Made by a program: the position numbers and the translations under genes
Shown here: positions 36,664-48,375 of the stretch, piece by piece
How positions within the stretch are numbered: the stretch's first letter is position 1
How the letters are laid out: the number at the start of each line of letters is the position of its first letter
The notes under the pieces: model-generated
The model's database searches: none
What the model saw: only the letters and a program-made list of their open reading frames with translations
What the model was told of the DNA's origin: nothing
Source: Desarmillaria ectypa
Taxonomy: Eukaryota > Basidiomycota > Agaricomycetes > Agaricales > Physalacriaceae
Length of the DNA stretch: 64,000 nucleotides
Reading direction: 5' to 3'
Assembly (NCBI GenBank): GCA_030407005.1
Contig: JAUDYN010000009.1
Span: forward strand, 496,001-560,000

Positions 36664-38059
36664 AAGAAGAAATCTGTAGAAGTAAATATTAGATATACGG
36701 CATGTTTTTACTTGCAGCTTTTGTGTGCCTGAGAAAGATCTGAACTTCGATAAATCATCGTACATGATCGTACTGATACAGGGATGGAATTTAATTGCAC
36801 ATGAGAGTGGTGATCTGCTGTGATAGTGGTAGAAGATGGAAACATGGAGTGTTCAAGTCGTTGAAATATCGGACACTTGTGGCTCTCTGATTAGTGTGTG
36901 TGATATAAAATCCTGAATATCATGATGAGCCAATTGAAACACGAGCAACGAAGCCACATATACTCACATTGGAATTTATCCCTCAAAAACGCCCGATAAC
37001 TACCTTCCCACACAGCGAGATTTATTGTTGCTATCCCCAGGAACAAGGGTCCCTGTCAACTCTCGCGGTATATACTGTACTCTGCAGCCGCTGTAGTGCC
37101 TGGGTCATCCTCGAGGTCCTTTTCGCCATTATATCAAGATCATCTTAACATTGAGATTGGTTGCCTAGACATATCGTTCAACATCTTGCCAATGGATCAT
37201 CATGTATGATGTGTGGCTATTACCCTTAGGCGGGATAGGAATCGATAGGATGCAAGGAGATAGTAGGGAAATGCGCGTGGTTGTGCACGGATTACATGTT
37301 TAAGAAAATGAATGATCTGAAGTAATTGCTGCCCTGGTACTAGGAAATGACAGGAATCAGTGACAGATGTGTCCAATTTCCGAAATTTGGGCATTTTGCC
37401 CGAACGGAAAATGTGATTTTGGCTGATTTTGTCCGAATTCACACCTAGGTTACGACCAAAAGTTCGCGTCGGGGCCCGTACACTTCCCGACGCGGCCCGC
37501 TCTCATGCCGATGGGGCGGAAGTCTCAAAAATTGCTTCAAACGTCCGGCATTTGTCCGAATTCGTGTCTGGCTTCAGCACTCAGCAGCCCCCCCACTGTT
37601 TCTACACTGTACGACAGAATATACCTACCTTCCGAGTCCACCACGCTCTTTTTCCGAACGACCAGCACCTAAACTCCAAACACTAACATGACCGGACCGA
37701 GGAATCGAACATGACAGAAACAACAACTTCGACGTTCGAAGAGATAACCCATTGTGGACTGACAGTTATCGTGACAAATTTGTACGGGATAAGAGGCTTG
37801 CTGATCAGCTTGATGCATAATCATTATAAACCTATTTGCGTATCGGATCTCAGAACGTATACCGAGATCGCCTTGCAGATGAAGACTAAACGAATTGAAA
37901 TGAAATCGGTATGAAAAAAGACAGCAAAAATGCCCAACAGGATCTATCACGATCGGCACACTTATGTCACGGTAAGTTTTATGCTTTCAGGTGAAATAAT
38001 GTAAACACCTTGAGCATATAAGACGATGTACCCACTGGCCACGTTCTCTCCACTACTCA
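36664..38059. other. No gene; contains a GC-rich hairpin sequence
   Basis: The frames are short. 37350-37600 has unusual composition: repeated GAAATTT/GTCCGAATTC-type words and a GC-rich inverted repeat described separately. It may be a dispersed repeat, but no second copy was seen in this window. Confidence 0.35.
37465..37494. repeat. Perfect 9-bp inverted repeat (hairpin)
   Basis: CGCGTCGGG (37465-37473) and CCCGACGCG (37486-37494) pair perfectly around a 12-nt loop. The word GTCCGAATTC occurs on both sides (about 37432 and 37553). It is not next to a gene end, so a terminator role is unlikely. Confidence 0.5.
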
Positions 38060-38932
38060 ACGATGGCTTGCATGCTACACTTCACCTTCCCCCTCGCGCC
38101 CAACATCGGCAACCTCGCGCGAATATCCTGCCACGTCGCCTTCCCAAACGCCTGCATCTCTTCAAACTTGATATTACCCTTCCCCTTTCTCACATCCCTT
38201 TCTTCCAAAACCAAAAAGATATTGAACGCATGGAACTTGAAGGACCGCGAACTTGTTAACGCGGCATCCAGTGGCGTCCAGATACGGATGTTGTCGAAAA
38301 ATTTGGGGAAATCGTTCTATGGGTCGATGTGGATGGTCAGATGAGTTGGGGCTGAAGCGTTATTGGTGAGCGTGAGACAGGCGAAGAACCATGCCAGGTT
38401 GCGTGGCCCGAAGGTTTCGTTCCCAGAGGCGTGCATGGCTACGCGGGGGATGAAAGAAAGGTCCAGGAGCTCATGAGTGGGCCAACTGTCATACACTAAT
38501 AAAACAGCGATCAGCAAGGTATTAATTCTTACTTCCAACCCAAGGATCACCCAGGACGAGTTGCTGGAGGATGTTACTAGCAGCAACGAGAAGCTGCTGA
38601 GTCGCCTGTGCGTGATCCCGCTCGAGATACTGGACAGAGAGCTTCCTCAGACTTTGGAGGGTGGAACGGGACTCTCGATCGAGGAAGAAGTGGAGGATTG
38701 GTGAGCTTACGAGGTCCAGTACCTCCAGGTGTGGGCCGAGGTCCATCTGTTCGACAGGTCCGGTTTCATCATAGATACATGAGAGAAGGCATGTCGTAAA
38801 TGATCTGTCGGAGGTCCTGCTTATCTATCGTCATATTGTCGAGGGTGAGGGATGTGACGGTGGTGGAAGTCCAGCCGGAGCCGTAGGGTGAATGGGTAAT
38901 GCGGAGCGTTTCGAGGTCGAGAAGAAGGACCG
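38060..38932 (-). pseudogene. F-box/LRR-like relic, left copy (N-terminus deleted)
   Basis: On the minus strand, pieces read LDLETLRITHSPYGSG, STTVTSLTLDNMTIDKQDLR, LEVLDLVSSPILHFF, IPRVAMHASGNETFGPRNLA, NDFPKFFDNIRIWTPLD and FNIFLVLEERDVR. They follow the same order as the plus-strand relic at 56257-57545. They are split between frames and lack the F-box start. The relic stops abruptly at 38932, where the 1,199-bp inverted duplication begins. Where both copies can be compared the DNA identity is roughly 85-88 percent by eye. Confidence 0.65.
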
Positions 38933-39902
38933 TCTCTTCGCGCGTTGGCTTCGGGGTACAGTCTCCTTTTCTTTCTATTTTGACGCATATAACCAACTTT
39001 TCCAGCCGGAACATATCCGGACTCGCGACAACAACCGTGTCGTATCGGCATTCGATGTCACACGCATAAAAGATACTGATATTCACGACCTCTCCTTCTA
39101 CAAGAAACCTCGCATCCAGACCCTCGTGAAAAATAAAAAATCCTCCTTCCGGGTCGATTACGCTACAGATGTACTGAATGAATCATCAAAATATCTTGTA
39201 TTTCCTCCTTGGACAGAGGGTTTCTTATACTACCAACAAAAGCACGACTCTTTGCCGGGCGAGGTCCGGTTTAGCCTTGCTAACCCGGGCGACACCCATC
39301 TAGTCATGGACCTTTTGCTACCCAATGGCCTTCCATGGTCAATTCCATTGTGGTACATTGTATCTGCTCCCAAGTATGAGACTCTCCTGCGAAAGCTCAT
39401 TGCGGACGGTTCGGTGAGCACCGAGCTCGTGGAGAGGTGCAAATGGATGTTTCCCGTTGCGTGGGCTCACAGGAGGAGGAGAGCGACGGTGCTGGTGAAT
39501 TGGGATGATGTGTTCGCAGTGCCTCTTGATGTGAAACATACGAAGCTATGGATAGTGGGACACAATGCAAGGAAAGAGATGATATTGCTGACGGAGAGGA
39601 TATTGGGAAAGTATGCAGGAGAATCGACAGGTGCGTGTCATTATTTCCTCTGTCAATTAATTGTTAATCTGTTGGCCAGGCTGTGTACACGCTCGTATCG
39701 AAAACGATCCTATCCGCGAGGTGGATGTGGTGAATGTGTTGAAGGTGCAAAAGGCAGCGGGGGAGGTCCCTTTATCTCTCAACCGTCGTGTGAAGCCATC
39801 ATTGAGCTCACTGATCTATTGGTCGAAGACGTGAGTTTGTTTCGTGTGCATGGTTTACCTGATGTGATGTGAGGCATTGACAGGCACCCATATGGGCTGT
39901 AA
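38892..39902 (+). CDS. Unknown protein, left copy of the inverted duplication
   Basis: Exons 38892-39630, 39680-39830 and 39884-39902 join in frame to 302 residues ending SKTHPYGL-stop. The first 14 or so residues come from the F-box relic, because the duplicated unit starts at 38933. This copy has therefore probably lost its true N-terminus. Conserved-looking blocks are FSFYFDAYNQLFQPEHIRTR, GEVRFSLANPGDTH, LPNGLPWSIPLWYIV, ELVERCKWMFPVAWAHRR and TKLWIVGHNARKEMILLTER. I do not recognise the family. No signal peptide or membrane segment is present. The copy at 54699-55703 is about 98 percent identical. Whether this truncated copy is expressed is unknown. Confidence 0.5.
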
Positions 39903-40131
39903 AGGAACAGTTTCTTGGTCTGCGATAGTAGGGGAGCTCCGTGTTAGTTATCTTGGAAATTGTGAGCTTCTTGCGAGTCTGATTCTACCGAGCGTTGTCC
40001 AAGCTGACGGTACAGGTACTTTTATCAATACAAGTTCCACATTACTCGGTTTCAGCGCTAAAATAGGCGCATACAACAATTCAACAATGTTGTACACTCG
40101 CTCAGATGCCAAAGCAACAGATGTGATCAAA
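38933..40131 (+). repeat. Left arm of 1,199-bp inverted duplication
   Basis: It matches 54470-55668 on the opposite strand over the full length with no gap: position x here pairs with 94601 minus x there, checked at both ends, at the stop codon and at exon borders. The differences are single-base changes, roughly 20 in all. Homology ends sharply at TCTCTTCGCG on one side and GATGTGATCAAA on the other. There are no terminal inverted repeats or target duplications at the edges. Confidence 0.9.
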
Positions 40132-42562
40132 GGGTGGCGGGGCCCTCCTGGGAATGTATGAGGCTCGATGTCGATGAAATTGGTTCCACGATTTCCTTGA
40201 CAAACTGATCGCCCTATGTACGCTTTCTCGTATTTCTCACCCCCGAGCCGATACTCTCCTCGTCCACATTGTTTGTCCAACAATGTGACTGTCATACCAG
40301 CACAAAGCTGCACTCCAGATCCTACGTCTCCTTCTCCTAGTAATAGCATATCACCTCGGGTGATTGTTTGCAGCGATGAGGTCAAGCTCAAGTGGGCCCG
40401 CGAGCATATTCTCGTCGCGTAATCTGCGTGGCAATACCCAGGTGCGTCTTCCCCGATGTCAACTACTGGTGCTGCCTTACCTCTAATTACAGGCAACAAG
40501 CTGCGGAGTATGGACACTTTTAGCCGCGTACCCTTTGACGAGAGCTCACATTAATACTATCTAACTTGATGCGCTTAGCATTGCTATAGTCCTTCTCCCA
40601 ATTTTCTCTCCGTCTCGGATCCCTGGCATCCATTTTTCAACGGTGATCTGCTAAAACATCGGATGATGAGGTGTAGGTATTGGATGTCGACGTGGAGTAT
40701 CTCAGTCTTTCTCGAGGTCCTTGACAATACCGTCGGAACCACAAGTCTGCCTTTCCCACGTCGTTATTTGCGGTCCGTCGGTTGTAATGCCACGCCTGTA
40801 CACGCCAACTTGGTGTATTCAACTACACTCTTTTTGTCAAATGCGTCCCTCGGGCCCGTGGTTTCTCTCGGTGGCTGACGGTATCATCCAAATTCTGAGC
40901 GTGCGAGTCTTGATATGAATGTCCATATTTCCATAACAGTTCCCCAGACAAATAAAAACTCTTCCCTATTGCACTCTCTGTATCCGTCAGATTGGCGCTC
41001 CCTGTTCTCGTCAGGTCCCCGTCCGTCCAAGACTCCAAGCCTCTCGCCCCACCCAGGGATGCGTCTCCCTGTCTACGTGGTACGAAGCCATCTCATAACC
41101 CCAGATGCTAATGAACCCAGCATGTGGTTGGAAATTCAATTCGTTTTTTTTCATGCCATAAAGTCAATGAATGGCAAGTACCGCTTTCGTTCAATGAAAG
41201 TGGGGATCTGGCGGATCAACTTGAGGCGTCAGATCTTCTCTTGGCCTAAATTGAATGAATCCTTGAGTCATCGACCTTTCATATGAATGTATGCACGTCG
41301 AACACCACTCGCCAACGATTAATGACTGATGGACGTTAGACAATTATCCGATTCGGAGCATAGGCCGCTTGTTGCCGGCGGTCCAAAGATCGGCAAACCG
41401 TGCTAATCCCGCAAAGCGCGTACCTATGAATTACGCATACATGCCACAGATATCCCTGACATCACCATGAAACCTTAGGAACAAGGTACATTCATCTGGA
41501 TCGTTTTTCATGCCCAGTCGCCGAACGTGATCGAATACTAGGGAGGCTCGTCCCTCTGACGTACGTCGTCTTTGTTACGCATCTCCGCGGTATTTTTATA
41601 TCTAGATCGGAAAATCTTTAGGGGGATAAGCCGACGCTACCGGGATATCGCGACGTATCAGCATGCGCTCTTTTACTTCCAAGTTACGGGACTATGCGTA
41701 CCGAAATCTCAGTGCAGTCTTTGCTTGCGCCTGCCGAGTTGGACTTCTAAACTCAATCAACAAGTATCCTCATGATCAAGCAATTATTTCAGCGTAGGGT
41801 TTATCGACTAATGATACCCACATTCAGCACCGTGCTAATATTCATATCGTGGACTTCATGACTCCGCGTATCTGGCAAGTACGTAAATAAGCAACCCCGA
41901 AGTTTGGGATGGACACTTCTGACCTCTTTGCCATCATAGGAAAGAGATGGCTGTCTGAATTGTCAGAATATTCATTACTCGACCCCCTCTCCTCTTTGCG
42001 CATCGAGGGGTCGAGTATCGCCTTCAGTGGCAGCATATTTATGCGAAGAGCTTGTTTGTCGGCCTTTCTTCTATTAATGGACGGTCAGGTGCTTTTGATC
42101 CATAAGGTTGCTTGCTTCCTGTATGGCTGCTTTGGACGAAAACCATAGCTCAAAGCCTTGCCCGGCGAGTCAGGTTACTGTTAAGCCCTTTCTGTTACAA
42201 TAAATGTAATGTACCCCACAGTCTTGCTTCTTGAGTTAGCAACCCCAATGCTAAGTCTATTCGCACGGTAATGTGGCATTTTATGTCAGTCGGAGGACGT
42301 AAGTAATAAAGGCTAGGAAACATGTCAGTGGCGACAACAATCACTCTGTCAGCTTATAGAGAACAAGGAGCTTTTGTTTATCGAGACGCTCTCCAAGGTA
42401 AGGCGATACACGTGCCAGAAACGCGCCTTTCATGAGCTCTTTCAGTACTCTTTCAGGTTCTATCACTCTCCGAACAAATCCAAGACCTTCACTGCTAATT
42501 CACGCTATTCACTAGCAGCAGAATTAGCTATCCCCACCCCACCCCCTTGGATTCTTTGTACC
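40132..42562. other. 2.4 kb without a recognised gene
   Basis: The frames at 40216-40422 and 40663-40878 (plus) are proline/serine-rich and do not connect. The minus frame 40517-39948 (189 aa) runs into the duplicated arm antisense to it and is judged a chance opening. 41909-42148 (79 aa) ends in a hydrophobic stretch but has no homolog known to me. Confidence 0.35.
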
Positions 42563-43883
42563 ATGATGCCAATAATGCCACCCTCACCAGAGGGACCACC
42601 ACGCCTCCCAATCGTTCGGTTTATCGGAAAACTTTCCCTCATCGCACTCCTAGGCGGCCTCTCAGCCTTAGTGGCAATCTCCCATCTGTGCACGGGCGCT
42701 GAATATTCCTCTTCGGCGTACTGTTCTTCCGCGACCACGCTTCAAGATCGCGTTCTTTCGAACCTCACGACACTTGACATCCCCTGGACATCAACCTGTG
42801 CGTCTGGTTGTATGGATACCGCGAGCGCGGCAGAGATTGTCCAGTCGCACCTCCAGCACGTTCATTTCATGATGGATTTACTTGAAGGCGCCGGGTTACC
42901 TGCGAGGGGGGAGAATCACCGGTAAGTTGGCTTTCTTCCTTATTTTCATGGTTTTTTTTATTTACATTATTCGACTGGTTAGGCTGGTGTTGAATACTCG
43001 TATCTTCGATTATGTTACGCGCGACGCGGAGCGGGGGGCGCTATTGGACAATCTCACTGCGTTCTCGTTACTTCGAAAGGACGTGGAACGTGAGTATGAG
43101 CGTTTTCTGAGCGTGGATTTCGCGTTGGAGGCGGTCTTTATCATCCGAGATGTGGGTTTTCTTTGTTTGTAATACTGAGTACTGAGGCGAGTGTCAGTTC
43201 AAATATGTGATTGACGACTTGAACGCGACGGCTGGATATGAACGGGATGGTAGTACTATTTTTACCATGCCCAATCGTCGTGTGATGATTGACGATACCT
43301 TGCGACGGTCGCTCGATGATTTGGCGAGGAATCTAGAGCACCGATTCAGGCACCTTTCTATGGGCGTCCCTTCTCTCTTAAATGTGATTTTCCAAGTGCA
43401 TAGTTACGGACAACGAATTTCCGAGGAACTGGAGACTGAGATACCTAGGGTGCGAGAGGCGTATGAGAATATCCCGTGGTGGCAGTCCGTTGCGCCGATA
43501 GAAATACTTGGGGAGGGAACCCAACGCAGGGTGTTCACTAGTTACCATGATTTTCTGTCTGCAAAGGCGGTGGATATTCAGGATCTGGTGGAGCATGCGG
43601 CGATAGTTTATGATCATTTCTCGATGTTGCAGGGGTACTTTAATTGGTATACGAATGGGCCGCCGAGTGTGAATGTGAGTCCTTTTTCTGTTCACTCTTT
43701 GTTCGGAGAGGTTGTTGATTGGGTGGACAGAGAGGTGTCAGGAAAGAGCCGTCGGCGCGGATATTTACTGTTGCGAGGCTTCTGGAAGTCATGGAGGACC
43801 TTGAATATAGGATGAATTCGGTTGGGACCGCCAAGATACCTGTCCATCGGTTTACTTGTCCTCACCTACAACTCCCATACTAG
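42563..43883 (+). CDS. Single-pass membrane protein of unknown function (lineage-type family)
   Basis: Exons 42563-42921, 42983-43151, 43198-43674 and 43731-43883 join in frame to 385 residues. A short proline-rich N-terminus (MMPIMPPSPEGPPRLP) precedes one membrane segment (LSLIALLGGLSALVAISHLC). A cysteine-containing stretch follows (CTGAEYSSSAYCSS, TSTCASGC). The rest is helical and soluble, with EREYERFLSVDFALEAVFII, EHRFRHLSMGVPSLLNVIF, SEELETEIPRVREAYENIPW and IQDLVEHAAIVYDHFSMLQG. It ends in CPHLQLPY-stop. A degenerate paralog lies at 1985-2880. Two intact introns and a clean C-terminal exon argue that this copy is alive. No catalytic motif is seen. An in-frame upstream ATG at 42374 exists but lacks paralog support. 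Confidence 0.7.
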
Positions 43884-45477
43884 TGGATTTTTGGGTTTTC
43901 GTATTACAGTTGTTGTATGTCTAGGAACTTGTATTAGTGCTTAGGAAAGCAGGGAAATTTTATATGGTGTTGGTACCGGCACAAGGTCCTTCCGTGTGAC
44001 ATACCGGAGGTGCTGCCAACGGAGAAACACTTGACAGAAACACGGGGGGGAACAGAATCTTCGATGGTGCCTTTCAAGTTATCATTGGGCTTGTCCTTCA
44101 TGACTAGACATGGGAATTTCCACCCTATGTAGGAAGCCAGTTCGGATCTAATATATCTGGTTCAAGGTTGCAATGAAGCAAGTCGTTTCACATATATGTG
44201 AATTGAAGAAAAGGGTACAGCCGGTTGTTAGCTTCGGAAGGATTCATCGAGAAGGTGAACCTAGTTATTACGTTTCAAAAGAAGTTATGTCGTGTTGAAG
44301 AAGAGAACCCACGTAGACGGGTTCATTCTTATCATCCATCTACTGTCAACGTTGTCGCATCTCGTCACTTACCTTCCATTTGGCTGCTGCACTTGTTATG
44401 GATATCGATTATCCGCTGATCCGGTGCATGAATCAACCGTAACAGAAGCATGTGTAGTACGGACTCTGGTTGGCTTCCTTCTCAGGGACATGAACATTGA
44501 AAACCAGAATAAACATCCACCACTAACACATGCTTGTACTCGGCCTTCCCAGTCCTAGCAGCGACTCGCCCATATTTTCTGTTACTTTCTATTCTTCTTG
44601 ACAATGCTGGAATACAATGGAACGTTGTAGAATAATAATGACTTGACCCTCTCCTTAGTATACAAATACATCCATATTATTGTATTAGGGAATAATCGAA
44701 CAAATCTACTACTTTCAGTACCCTTCACTGCGTGAACCGTCAGCTACGCGACCTAGCGCCTTTTGAAACAACTGTTGGATATGCTAAGCGTTTTTCAACA
44801 CCAACCCGAAGGCTACGCTTAGTGTTTGCCTTCATCTACGGCCTGTAATAGTTTCGCGCTTAGAGGCTTTCTATACTGGTAATTGCTTCGCGCTTACTGT
44901 CCTCACTTATCTTGCAAAACGGACTTCTCAGGTCACCTCGCAAACTCTCACTGAAATACATTCTATTCCTTAACGACATACATCCTACCTCGCTTCGATC
45001 ATCCCCTCTTGCCTCGCCCTCCTATATCCGGATTTCGGCAGATTCTTAACAACACCAAGGCGTCAATATGCATAAGAATATAGCCGCCGTGTCGCGTCGC
45101 CGTTACAGTCACTGCTGGGGCTGGTATGTTTTTAGGTTCGAAACAGCGGACCAAAAAATGTTGTGACTTTCTATGTAATCTTTTGACAGGAATTTTAGGT
45201 CCCAAAAAGCAGCCGACCCCAGAAGTGGGTAGAGCCTTCTCCCTCTCTTCATACCTCCATGCATCGCTCCTTCGTCGCCTCTGTCGCGGTAGGACGAATT
45301 TGGCAGTGGACGTCGGAAGCTGTCCACGCCCGGCGCGTAAACGGCGTCAACTTTCTCGCCCTGCATGTGTTACGTAAGCAACACAGGTTGTAGAGACACT
45401 ACCACCACGTCGTCGAGCCCTGCGTCCACGATAAGTCAAGGGCGCTAGAGGCCATCCATCTTCTCGTTGCCGTCGAT
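43884..45477. other. Spacer, no gene; 5' region of NHX1
   Basis: There are AT-rich and stop-rich frames. An imperfect inverted motif around AAGCG/CGCTT occurs near 44787-44823. The last 400 bp probably include the NHX1 leader. An ATG at 45068 opens only a short frame. Confidence 0.35.
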
Positions 45478-47666
45478 ATGCCTCTCAAACTCGGGTCGCC
45501 AACGGTATTAGCCGCAGTCCCATCGCCCACGACAGCTCCAGCGGAAGACGAAGAATTTTATTCATCATGGTCTCTTTTCCTTGTCTGTATGCTGCTCGTG
45601 TTATCGCTCTGGACGTCATATTATCTGCAAATTAAGCGAATACGTGCTGTTCACGAGACATTGGTGTCGATATTTGCTGGGATGATAGTAGGCTTGATTG
45701 TTAGACTAGCACCAGGAACGATGATTCGCGAAATGCTGGTACGTGTCTGTTTCTGGCAGAGCGAATGGAACTTTACTGTGATCAGACTTTCAAACATACA
45801 ATTTTTTTCAATCTGCTGCTCCCTCCTATCATTTTGAATTCTGGCTATGAACTCAAACAGGTCCGTCTTCTATCGTGCCTGGAAGAATCCCACCAACTGT
45901 TTTTTTTCTATAGGAGAACTTCTTCCGTAATTTTGGATCGATACTCACGTTTGCTTTTTTCGGAACATTTATTTCTGCTGTCGGTGTGGGGTATGATTCA
46001 TCGCTATTTCTGCTCGTGACAACGGAATTGATCACTTACAGAACAGTGTTCTTGTTTACATTTATTCTTTTCTCGGACTTGAATCATTGGAAATATCCCT
46101 TCTCGAATGCCTGATATTTGGCTCCACGCTCTCCGCAACTGACCCGGTCACCATCTTGGCCATCTTTAACCAGTACAAGGTTGACCCGAAACTTTACACG
46201 GTCATTTTTGGTGAGAGCTTGTTGAATGATGCGGTCAGTATTGTCATGTATGAGTAAGTAGTTACGCGCGTCGTCCGAACAGATGCTCATTTCATCACAG
46301 GACATTATCGCAGTTCCATGGGACTGAAATATACATCTCATCGTTCTTCCATGGAATCGGCATATTCTTGCTCTCATTCAGTGTTTCGATGGCTTTGGGT
46401 GTGGCCTTTGGCCTTGGGATGTCACTGATGCTAAAACATTCCTCATTAAACCTCTATCCAGGCATCGAATCGTGTCTGGTCGCCCTCTCTGCATACACCT
46501 GCTACTTCTTCTCTAACGGACTCTCCATGTCCGGAATCGTGTCCCTCCTCTTTTGTGGTATCACCCTCAAGCACTACGCCTACCACACCATGTCGAGACG
46601 CACCCAGCGCTCCTCAAAATACATATTCTCAACCCTTGCACAACTCTCAGAGAATTTCATCTTCGTCTACCTCGGTATGTCACTCTTCACCAATGCCCCG
46701 ACGTCCGAGCGTGTGACCAACTACGTCAAGCCGCTCTTCATCACCATCAGCACAGTTGCCGTCATTTTCACGCGTTATGCTGCAGTGTTCCCACTTTCCG
46801 AAGCTATCAACTTTTTCCACAAACACGCACGCGGCCAGAGGACTGAGGAGCTCCCGCATTCGTATCAGATGATGCTCTTTTGGGCGGGTTTGCGTGGGGC
46901 GGTCGGGGTAGCCCTCGCTGCTGGGTTCAAAGGCGAAAACCGGGAAATCCTACGCACGACTGTCCTCGTGGTGGTCGTTCTGACCGTGATCATGTTCGGC
47001 GGGACCACCGCTCGGATGCTTGAGATACTAGGAATCCGCACGGGCGTAGAAGACGAAGCGGCGAGCAGCGACGACGACGAGGAGACGACACGGACACCGT
47101 GGTTCAGCCGTCGCATTTCCGGTAATGGGAATGGAGGACATTGGGCGCGGTACATGGATGACGAACCACCCTACTTGATGCCCACGTCCCCGCGCAGGAT
47201 CGGCATGCACTATAGTGAGCGCAGTTACGACCACCAAGCCCAGGCACCGCATTTATCACCACTAGGTGGCAACGGGGCCGTCTTCTCGACTGCCTCGAGC
47301 GAGTCTCTGGAATCTGACGGAGGCGAAGCGCTCCCGATGGCGACGACGTCGAACCAGCAGCAACAGCAGCAGCCAGCAGCCCCCCAGCAAGGCGAAGACG
47401 GGAAGTGGTTCCAAGCACTAGACGAGAGGTACCTGCTGCCGCTGTTCTCGAATGCCACGGCGAGCCGGACGTTCCATGCGCGGAGGGCGCGGAGGAGCGG
47501 GCTGGTGAGCTCGCCTGTGGATAGCGAGGACGACGGGGACGGGCAACAGGTGGAGTTGGGGTCGGGGTCTGCGTCGCCGTTGCCTGATAGTCGGATTGAA
47601 CGGGGTTTGGGGAGTCCGATGCTTAGGAGCTCGAGTGGGGACCAAGGGCAGGGTCGTACGCCGTAG
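45478..47666 (+). CDS. NHX1: Endosomal/vacuolar Na+(K+)/H+ exchanger, Nhx1 type
   Basis: CPA1-family antiporters exchange Na+ or K+ for protons in late endosome and vacuole membranes. The exons are 45478-45738, 45786-45860, 45914-45990, 46047-46253 and 46301-47666 (661 residues). Family motifs are present: [38 protein letters not shown], the [19 protein letters not shown] amiloride-site region, [33 protein letters not shown] with the ND pair, [20 protein letters not shown] and [14 protein letters not shown]. The cytosolic tail (about 200 residues) is low complexity, with SSDDDEE, a Q run near 47357 (about QQQQQQP) and S/G-rich ends. The gene looks intact. It is convergent with the G-alpha gene. 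Confidence 0.93.
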
Positions 47667-48375
47667 TCCTTTTTTTTTTTAGTATTTTTATTGGATTAGA
47701 TATTGGATTTGATGTACTTATCATCATCCTCATCATCATTACACGGCACGGTACCACTTGGGCACGCCGGACGCAAGTATGCAAGATGTGGTACTACGAC
47801 ATCCCTCCACTTGCTTGAAAAAACTGTAAGCAGTAAGACAGTATTAGTGCCCCCCCGGACGAACTCACACCTCACAAACCATCGGCGCTGCATAGAATAT
47901 TTGAAGCACATTATATGCAAAACATAGCTACTAAGGTAATAGTTAATCTTTCGGCAATAAGTTCCCGGAGGAAGTATATGTCTCGAACTTGATTGAACAA
48001 TAGAAGGACGGCTGGGATTCTAACTCCATAACTCGGCCCATACCTCCTTTCGCAACGCAACAGGGCGTACTCACACGAGCACAATGTCTCTTTCCTTCTA
48101 ACCCCCGTTGCCACTACCACGCCCGATTTTTGAGTGCGCGGGTCCCGACGAGGCCTGTGGCGTCCACTACACGCACTAAACTACATGAAACATCAACATT
48201 TGTTATTTCACTCATTAGTAAATAGTGGGGGGGGACTGCCTAAATATCGATATCGATTAAACTACAAAGATCTAGTAAAGGGAAACCATCGAACTTATAA
48301 AAAGGCTCAGTAGGATAACTTATCGCGAATCGGATATAATACAAAGGGAGGAGGAAGAAAAAGAGAAAAGAAACA
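47667..48375. other. Spacer between convergent NHX1 and G-alpha, no gene
   Basis: A T run directly follows the NHX1 stop (47672-47681). A G run (about 9) lies near 48228. No gene or repeat was recognised. Confidence 0.45.

Noticed and set aside
38933..40131. The 1,199-bp arm as a transposable element
   Set aside because: It has no terminal repeats, no target duplication and no transposition gene, and it contains a spliced cellular-type gene. Segmental duplication or conversion fits better.
39948..40517. 189-aa minus-strand open frame
   Set aside because: Its C-terminal third is antisense to the duplicated arm. It has no splice partners or motif, and the matching right-arm frame is short, so it is a chance opening.
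45739..45759. 21-nt intron GTACGT...GGCAG in NHX1
   Set aside because: It is too short for splicing. The next acceptor (GATCAG at 45780-45785) gives a 47-nt intron and restores the conserved [14 protein letters not shown] reading.
46865..47645. Several minus-strand open frames opposite the NHX1 tail
   Set aside because: They are shadows of the GC-rich, low-complexity NHX1 coding region.
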